This document shows, piece by piece, positions 59,673-64,000 of a stretch of 64,000 nt of DNA. The notes under the pieces are model-generated. The model made no database searches and was not told where the DNA came from. It worked only from the letters and a program-made list of their open reading frames with translations. The position numbers and the translations under genes are program-made. Source of the DNA: an uncultured Oscillospiraceae bacterium (lineage in GTDB: Bacteria; Bacillota; Clostridia; Oscillospirales; Oscillospiraceae); assembly GCA_934667095.1 (NCBI GenBank), contig CAKULE010000002.1, positions 93,791 through 157,790 of the forward strand, read 5' to 3'. The number at the start of each line of letters is the position of its first letter. Positions within the stretch are counted from its first letter, which is position 1.

Positions 59673-60088
59673 ATCCGGACCGCGCCGCCATTCTTGACCG
59701 GCTGGTCGGCTCTGCCCAGTGCAGCAAAAGCACCGTTTCTGCCTTTCGTGCCCTGGAGGCCCCCACCGCGGAGCAGGCTACCGCCTTTGCGCGGGTCTAT
59801 ACCGGAGAAAAATTCCTCACCCCGCAGCCGCCGGCGGACTCCGACAGCATCTACGACCTTGGGCAGGCCAGCTATCGGCGGCTCCAGCAGCTTAAAACCG
59901 CCGGCTGCCTGGGAGATGAATTCAACACTGGGTGTAGCGGAGCCTCCTCCGCCATGTCCCGGAAGGCCCTGTTCTTCATGTCCCTTCAGCGGGATCTCGG
60001 GGTGAACATGGACGCCGGGGAGATTGAAAGCGCCGAAACCGTGGGCGACATTGCTGCCCTGTGTGTCAAATATTGCTGCAAGGAGTGA
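59663..60088 (+). CDS. Uncharacterised protein with carrier-protein-like C-terminus
   Basis: 141 residues, start overlapping the previous gene by 10 bases. The last 50 residues (GASSAMSRKALFFMSLQRDL, then a TVGDIAALCVKY ending) follow the spacing of acyl carrier proteins, where G-A-D-S-L would hold the phosphopantetheine Ser and TVGD is a common C-terminal motif; here the site reads GASS. The N-terminal 80 residues are not recognised. Four Cys residues are present (two in KYCCKE at the end). It may be a carrier partner of the SufS next door (inference). Confidence 0.55.
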   Translation: MCVNPDRAAILDRLVGSAQCSKSTVSAFRALEAPTAEQATAFARVYTGEKFLTPQPPADSDSIYDLGQASYRRLQQLKTAGCLGDEFNTGCSGASSAMSRKALFFMSLQRDLGVNMDAGEIESAETVGDIAALCVKYCCKE

Positions 60089-60093
60089 GCAGA

Positions 60094-61308
60094 ATGGATG
60101 CCGCTGCGCTGCGCCCGGACTTCCCGGCTTTGAGCCAGAGTGTGTATGGGCGGCCGCTTATTTATCTAGACAACGCCGCCACCACCCAGGTGCCCCAGGC
60201 CGTAATTCAGGCTATGTCGGACTATCTGGCGCACAGTCATGCCAACGTTCACCGGAGTGTTTACGCCCTCAGCGAGGCCGCCACCGCGCAGTACGAGGCC
60301 TCCCGGGACACCGTCGCCGCCTTTCTGCATGCCCGGCGGGAGGAGATTGTCTTTACCGGCGGCACCACCGATGCCATCCACCTGGTTTCCAGGTCGGTGG
60401 AGGCATTTATCGGCCCGAAGGATGCCGTGCTGGTCACTCAGATGGAGCACCACTCCAACTATCTTCCCTGGCTGGACCTGTGCCGCAGGAGAGGTGCGCA
60501 GCTTCGCTGCGTTCCACTGACTGACTCCGGCGAACTGGATCTGGCCCAGGCAGAGGCCCTGCTGGCCGACGGCCGGGTGCGGCTCATGGCCGTCTGCCAT
60601 GTGTCCAACGTCACCGGCGTCCGCAACGATGTGTCCGCGTTGGCTGCCTTGGCCCATCGGTGGGGCGCGCTGCTTCTGGTGGACGGCGCCCAGGGCGTCC
60701 GGCACGAAGCGGTGGACGTTTCCGCCTTGGGCTGCGACTTCTACTGCTTCTCGGCCCACAAGCTATTCGGCCCTACAGGTATCGGTGTGCTGTGGATTGC
60801 CCCGAAATTGCTGGAGCAGCTCTCGCCCCCCAGGCTGGGCGGCGGGATGATCCGGGCTCTGGAGGGCAGCAGAATGGTCTTTGAGGACGCACCCCTGCGG
60901 TTTGAGGCCGGCACCCCCAATCTGGTAGGCGCGGTGGGCTTCAAGGCTGCGCTGGACTACCTCAGCGCCCACGACCCTGCCGCCCTCCGGGCCAGAGAGC
61001 AGGCCCTGACCGCCCGGCTGGAGCAACGGCTGACCACCGTGGAGGGCGTGAGCCTGCTGGGCAGTCCGGCGGCACGGTTCGGCACGGTGTCCTTCATCTG
61101 TGACGGCGCTGCCCCCTACGATCTGGCCATCCTGCTGGACAAGCTGGGCGTGGCCGTGCGCTCCGGCCATCACTGCGCCATTGCGCAAATGGAGCAGCTT
61201 GGGGTGGAAAGTGCCCTGCGGGCCTCCCCCGCCTTCTACAATACCGAGGATGAAATTGACCGTTTTATCTATTGCCTGGAGCAGGTGCTTCGGGTACTGA
61301 GGGGCTGA
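60094..61308 (+). CDS. sufS: SufS-type cysteine desulfurase
   Basis: 404-residue PLP enzyme that takes sulfur from cysteine. The start segment YLDNAATTQVPQAVIQAM, the PLP Lys in FYCFSAHKLFGPTGIG, and the active-site Cys in VAVRSGHHCAIAQMEQLG are all present. The type II (SufS) class is shown by the short loop and by the neighbouring SufE. AAGGAG precedes ATG 60094. No sufB, sufC or sufD lies nearby, so it may serve a dedicated sulfur-transfer path rather than general Fe-S assembly. Confidence 0.93.
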   Translation: MDAAALRPDFPALSQSVYGRPLIYLDNAATTQVPQAVIQAMSDYLAHSHANVHRSVYALSEAATAQYEASRDTVAAFLHARREEIVFTGGTTDAIHLVSRSVEAFIGPKDAVLVTQMEHHSNYLPWLDLCRRRGAQLRCVPLTDSGELDLAQAEALLADGRVRLMAVCHVSNVTGVRNDVSALAALAHRWGALLLVDGAQGVRHEAVDVSALGCDFYCFSAHKLFGPTGIGVLWIAPKLLEQLSPPRLGGGMIRALEGSRMVFEDAPLRFEAGTPNLVGAVGFKAALDYLSAHDPAALRAREQALTARLEQRLTTVEGVSLLGSPAARFGTVSFICDGAAPYDLAILLDKLGVAVRSGHHCAIAQMEQLGVESALRASPAFYNTEDEIDRFIYCLEQVLRVLRG

Positions 61309-61311
61309 TCC

Positions 61312-61734
61312 ATGAGCGAGATAGAAATCCGCATTGCCCAGCTCGCCTCCGAATTCGCCCAACTGGAGGACGAATTTCTCCGCTACACCTATCTGGTGGA
61401 GCTGGGCGGTCTGCTGCCCCCCATGGCCCCGGAGGAAAAGACGTCGGAGCATCTGTTCTCAGGCTGCCAGTCCCGGGTGTGGCTGGTCATGGAGGCCAGG
61501 AACGGCCGTTTCTTTCTCCGCGCCGACAGCGATACCGTGGTCATGCGCGGTCTGCTCTACCTCTTTGTCAACATTTACAACGGCACAGCACTGGCCGATG
61601 CCGCCAACTCTTCCTTTGACCCCTTGCGGAAAATCGGACTGACCGGCAGTTTTTCCTCTCCGAGGCAGAGCGGCATCAACGGTATCGTCACTGGCATCCG
61701 TGCCTTCTGCCAGAATACACAGGCTAAAAAATAA
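61312..61734 (+). CDS. sufE: SufE-family sulfur acceptor
   Basis: 140 residues. The persulfide-accepting Cys is in HLFSGCQSRVWLV, the standard SufE motif, and the ending GLTGSFSSPRQSGINGIV is typical. It takes sulfur from SufS and passes it on. It is the last gene of the isomerase-fold/carrier/SufS/SufE unit, three bases after SufS. Confidence 0.93.
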   Translation: MSEIEIRIAQLASEFAQLEDEFLRYTYLVELGGLLPPMAPEEKTSEHLFSGCQSRVWLVMEARNGRFFLRADSDTVVMRGLLYLFVNIYNGTALADAANSSFDPLRKIGLTGSFSSPRQSGINGIVTGIRAFCQNTQAKK

Positions 61735-61772
61735 GACCAGCCCCCTCCTTACGGAGGGGGCTGGTCTTATTT
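61730..61772. terminator. Intrinsic terminator of the SufSE operon
   Basis: A 19-base perfect stem (AATAAGACCAGCCCCCTCC with its complement) and a four-base loop, overlapping the sufE stop codon; A and T runs on both sides. Confidence 0.92.
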
Positions 61773-61911
61773 GGCCGAACCCCGTCCGGGGTGCTTGTTC
61801 CGGGTCCGGGCAGGCGCAGGAAAAGAGGCGCAGCCCGCCGCCCGGGTCATGCGGCACTGGCAAGAGCTTCCGCCTCCACATAGTAATGAAGCGTAGGAGG
61901 TGAACCGATAC

Positions 61912-62559
61912 ATGGAAGATCTGACCATCTGCACCGCCCGTGACCCGGAGGTGTTCCAGCGGGTGTGGGAGCGGGTCATGGGGGCCAAGGCCGTCCAGGC
62001 GGAGGAGGCTCAGCCGCCGGCTCCCTCACCCGTCCTGCCCGCCCAGCCGGGGGTGGACGGGGACCTGTCCTGCGCCTATCTCCGCTCGCTGGCGGACGCG
62101 CCCATGACCCCTGTACCCCGGGACTCCACCGGCTGCGACCTGACGGACAGCCCGCCGCCCGAGTGCTCCGCCCGTCTGCGGCAGCAGACCTTGGAGGCTC
62201 TGGAGGGCTGGCAGTTTTACCGGCATCTGGCCCGCCGCACCCGCAACGGCGCGGCCCGCACCCTCACCACGCTGGCCTCCGATGCCCACCGGCAGGCCCG
62301 GCGGCTGTCCGCGGCCTATTTCCTGATGACCGGCCTGCGCTACTGGCCCACGGAGCAGCTTGCCGCCCCTGCCATTCCCTCCCTGTGGGGGGCGGTGCGC
62401 AGCCGCTATCAGGCCGAGCAGCAGGGGGAGCTCACCTGCCGCATGGCGGTGGAGGAGACGGTGGACCCCGCCCTGCGGGAGCTGTACGGCGAGCTGGCTG
62501 ACGCCTGCCGGGAGCGCTGCCGCCAGCTGCGCACCCTGCTGGAGCAGAGCTGCCCCTGA
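61912..62559 (+). CDS. Ferritin-like domain protein
   Basis: 215 residues. An N-terminal Pro/Ala-rich region (to about 90) is followed by helices with the ferritin-like pattern: TLEALEGWQFYRHLARRTRN, then DAHRQARRLSAAYFLMTGLR and a C-terminal helix pair. Such proteins are found in many spore-forming Clostridia, sometimes as coat-associated proteins (inference). AGGAGGTGA lies six bases before the ATG at 61912. Confidence 0.7.
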   Translation: MEDLTICTARDPEVFQRVWERVMGAKAVQAEEAQPPAPSPVLPAQPGVDGDLSCAYLRSLADAPMTPVPRDSTGCDLTDSPPPECSARLRQQTLEALEGWQFYRHLARRTRNGAARTLTTLASDAHRQARRLSAAYFLMTGLRYWPTEQLAAPAIPSLWGAVRSRYQAEQQGELTCRMAVEETVDPALRELYGELADACRERCRQLRTLLEQSCP

Positions 62560-62563
62560 GCCC

Positions 62564-62592
62564 TTGCGCCCGGCGGCGGTACGTGGTATACT
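62564..62592 (+). promoter_or_regulatory. Promoter of the M42 peptidase gene
   Basis: TTGCGC (62564-62569), 17-base spacer and TATACT (62587-62592). Confidence 0.72.
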
Positions 62593-62626
62593 CGCCTTAA
62601 CTCACCAGAGAAACGGAGCGATCACA

Positions 62627-63661
62627 ATGGATCAATATACCGAATACGCCGTGGAGCAGACCTGCGCCCTGCTGGCCATCGACAGCCCCACGGGCTTCAC
62701 CCACAACGCCGCCGCCCGGGTCATGGAGGTGCTGAGCGGACTGGGCTACGCCCCCGCCCTCACCCGGAAGGGCGGCGTACTCTGCTGCCTGAACCCCGAC
62801 GCGGCCGAGGACGGCGCCCTCCTGTTGGAGGCCCACGTGGACACCCTAGGCGGCATGGTCACGCAGGTCACCGGCACCGGCCGGCTGAAGCTGACCAATC
62901 TGGGCGGCATGAATCCCAACAACGCCGAGGCAGAGAACGTGCGCATCTACACCCGGGCCGGCAAGGTGTACACCGGCGCCTTCCAGCTGTGCAACGCCTC
63001 TATCCACGTCAACGACGACTACAACGGCGTCAAGCGCAGCTATGCCGCCATGGAGGTGGTCATCGACGAGGAGGTCCATTCCGCCGAGGACGTTGCCGCC
63101 CTCGGCATCGAGGCCGGTGACATCGTCTGCTTTGATCCCCGCACCACCGTCACCCCCTCCGGGTACATCAAGAGCCGCTTTCTGGACGACAAGCTGTCCG
63201 TGGGCGTGCTGCTGGCGCTGGCTAAACAGGTCAGGGACGGCGCGCTGGCCCTCAGCCGCCGGGTATGGCTCCATGTGACAGTGTTCGAGGAGGTGGGCCA
63301 CGGCGGCGCGGCCTCCGTCCCCGCCGGCGTCACCGAGGCCATCAGCGTGGACATGGGCTGCGTGGGGGATGGCCTGGGCTGTGACGAGACCAAGGTCTCC
63401 ATCTGCGCCAAGGACTCCGGCGGCCCCTATCACTACGAGATCGTCTCCGCCTTGGTGGCGGCGGCCAAGGCCGCCGGCGCGGACTACGCCGTGGATGTCT
63501 ACCCCCACTACGGTTCCGATGTGGAGGCCACCCTCAGCGCCGGGCACGACCTGCGCCACGGCCTCATCGGCCCGGGGGTCTACGCCTCTCACGGCTATGA
63601 GCGCAGCCACAAAAAGGGCGTGGAGAACACCCTGAAGCTGCTGAATTCCTATCTGAAATAA
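62627..63661 (+). CDS. M42-family metallopeptidase
   Basis: 344-residue dinuclear-zinc aminopeptidase (glutamyl aminopeptidase/endoglucanase-M type). Metal ligands are in LLEAHVDTLGGMV (His/Asp), RFLDDKLSVGVLLAL (Asp), VFEEVGHGGAA (Glu pair), ISVDMGCVGDG (Asp) and ASHGYERSHKKG (final His). Length is normal. It has its own promoter; ATG 62627 follows CGGAG. Confidence 0.92.
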   Translation: MDQYTEYAVEQTCALLAIDSPTGFTHNAAARVMEVLSGLGYAPALTRKGGVLCCLNPDAAEDGALLLEAHVDTLGGMVTQVTGTGRLKLTNLGGMNPNNAEAENVRIYTRAGKVYTGAFQLCNASIHVNDDYNGVKRSYAAMEVVIDEEVHSAEDVAALGIEAGDIVCFDPRTTVTPSGYIKSRFLDDKLSVGVLLALAKQVRDGALALSRRVWLHVTVFEEVGHGGAASVPAGVTEAISVDMGCVGDGLGCDETKVSICAKDSGGPYHYEIVSALVAAAKAAGADYAVDVYPHYGSDVEATLSAGHDLRHGLIGPGVYASHGYERSHKKGVENTLKLLNSYLK

Positions 63662-63737
63662 CCGGCAAAGCCTTGCGGCCGTGGGGTCGCAACCACCGGT
63701 TGCGAAAGTTCAAGCCTCGGCTGGTGGCTTTGCCCGG
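63662..63737 (+). terminator. Nested hairpin after the M42 peptidase gene
   Basis: Outer stem CCGGCAAAGCC/GGCTTTGCCCGG (63662-63672 with 63726-63737) enclosing a second perfect stem TCGCAACC/GGTTGCGA (63687-63694 with 63698-63705). The tail CCCTTTCTG is only weakly T-rich. It probably terminates the gene, but the two-level fold is unusual. Confidence 0.5.
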
Positions 63738-63783
63738 CCCTTTCTGATAGGCTGGAGCCATCAAACAAGAGAGGAGCCCGACC

Positions 63784-63912
63784 ATGAAACTGAATGAAAA
63801 GATCTACACCTGCCGCAAGCGCGCTGGACTCTCTCAAGAGGCGCTGGCCGACCGGCTGGGCGTGTCCCGGCAGGCGGTGAGCAAGTGGGAGACCGGGGTT
63901 TCACTTAGATAA
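63784..63912 (+). pseudogene. Truncated XRE-family regulator (42 codons)
   Basis: Starts with a good GAGAGGAG site and reads MKLNEKIYTCRKRAGLSQEA, then the HTH ending RQAVSKWETG, and stops five codons later. Family members continue for 50-300 more residues. The sequence after about 63895 loses homology and coding character abruptly, as if a mobile element or rearrangement had cut the gene. The rest would lie beyond the right edge. Confidence 0.75.
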
Positions 63913-64000
63913 AGATACCACATCAATCCCACGCTGACTTTTGCTCAACCGATACAGCCGGAGGGCTGGATAACAAGAAAAGGCGGTATGCGCCCCGTGG
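63913..64000. other. Window edge, possible mobile-element end
   Basis: Sequence after the truncated regulator, with no ORF visible in 88 bases. The base composition is more balanced than in neighbours. It could be the terminal non-coding part of an inserted element; too short to identify. Confidence 0.3.

Overview
The window is GC-rich chromosomal DNA that looks like a spore-forming, anaerobic member of the Clostridia, most likely Oscillospiraceae (inference). The signs are a dipicolinate synthase pair (dpaA-dpaB), a SpoVB-like flippase next to mazG and rqcP (an arrangement like Bacillus subtilis yabM-yabN-yabO), an orphan ECF S component, TRAP transport, a Gls24/FakA pair, and many strong AGGAGG-type ribosome binding sites. 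No rRNA, tRNA, CRISPR array or complete insertion sequence was found. Coding density is high, and gaps above 300 bases are rare.

Layout. 0-0.7 kb: rpmI-rplT, the end of an infC-type operon. 0.7-4.5 kb: CorA transporter, dpaA-dpaB, an XRE regulator, and a tiny gene that shares a duplicated promoter/operator with it. 4.5-12.9 kb, minus strand: one aromatic amino-acid operon, aroF-aroB-aroA-(deleted acetyltransferase)-aroC-gamma carbonic anhydrase-pheA-aroK/aroQ fusion-aroE. It starts with a sigma70 promoter, a 31-codon leader peptide rich in Phe/Tyr/Trp and an intrinsic terminator, which is the layout of an attenuator. 12.9-35 kb: housekeeping genes (cinA, thiI, gls24-fakA, PfkB kinase, prfB, 5'-nucleotidase, chromate transporter halves, nadE, punA, MTA/SAH deaminase, SpoVB-like flippase, mazG, HU, rqcP).

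36.3-45.7 kb is the most interesting block. A minus-strand operon with its own promoter and terminator carries an atypical Nramp-fold transporter, a dihydroorotase-like amidohydrolase, an adenylosuccinate-lyase-family enzyme, malic enzyme, PyrK and PyrD. It is divergent from a GntR regulator and a two-subunit class I fumarase. These genes read as a redox-balanced catabolic route: orotate (or a similar cyclic ureide) to dihydroorotate to N-carbamoyl-aspartate to fumarate to malate to pyruvate. The NAD(P)H made by malic enzyme would pay for the reduction by PyrDK. This is inference from gene content.

45.7-61.7 kb is a second catabolic region. A GntR regulator is divergent from a roughly 12-gene plus-strand operon: NIPSNAP protein, TRAP transporter, flavoprotein with a Cys4 tail, DUF6282 hydrolase, cupin, HpaI-type aldolase, CoA-transferase A/B, membrane protein, BKACE enzyme and VOC protein. 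A PucR regulator is then divergent from an unusual unit: sugar-isomerase-fold protein, possible carrier-protein-like ORF, SufS and SufE. 61.9-64 kb holds a ferritin-like protein, an M42 peptidase, and an XRE gene that stops after 42 codons near the window edge.
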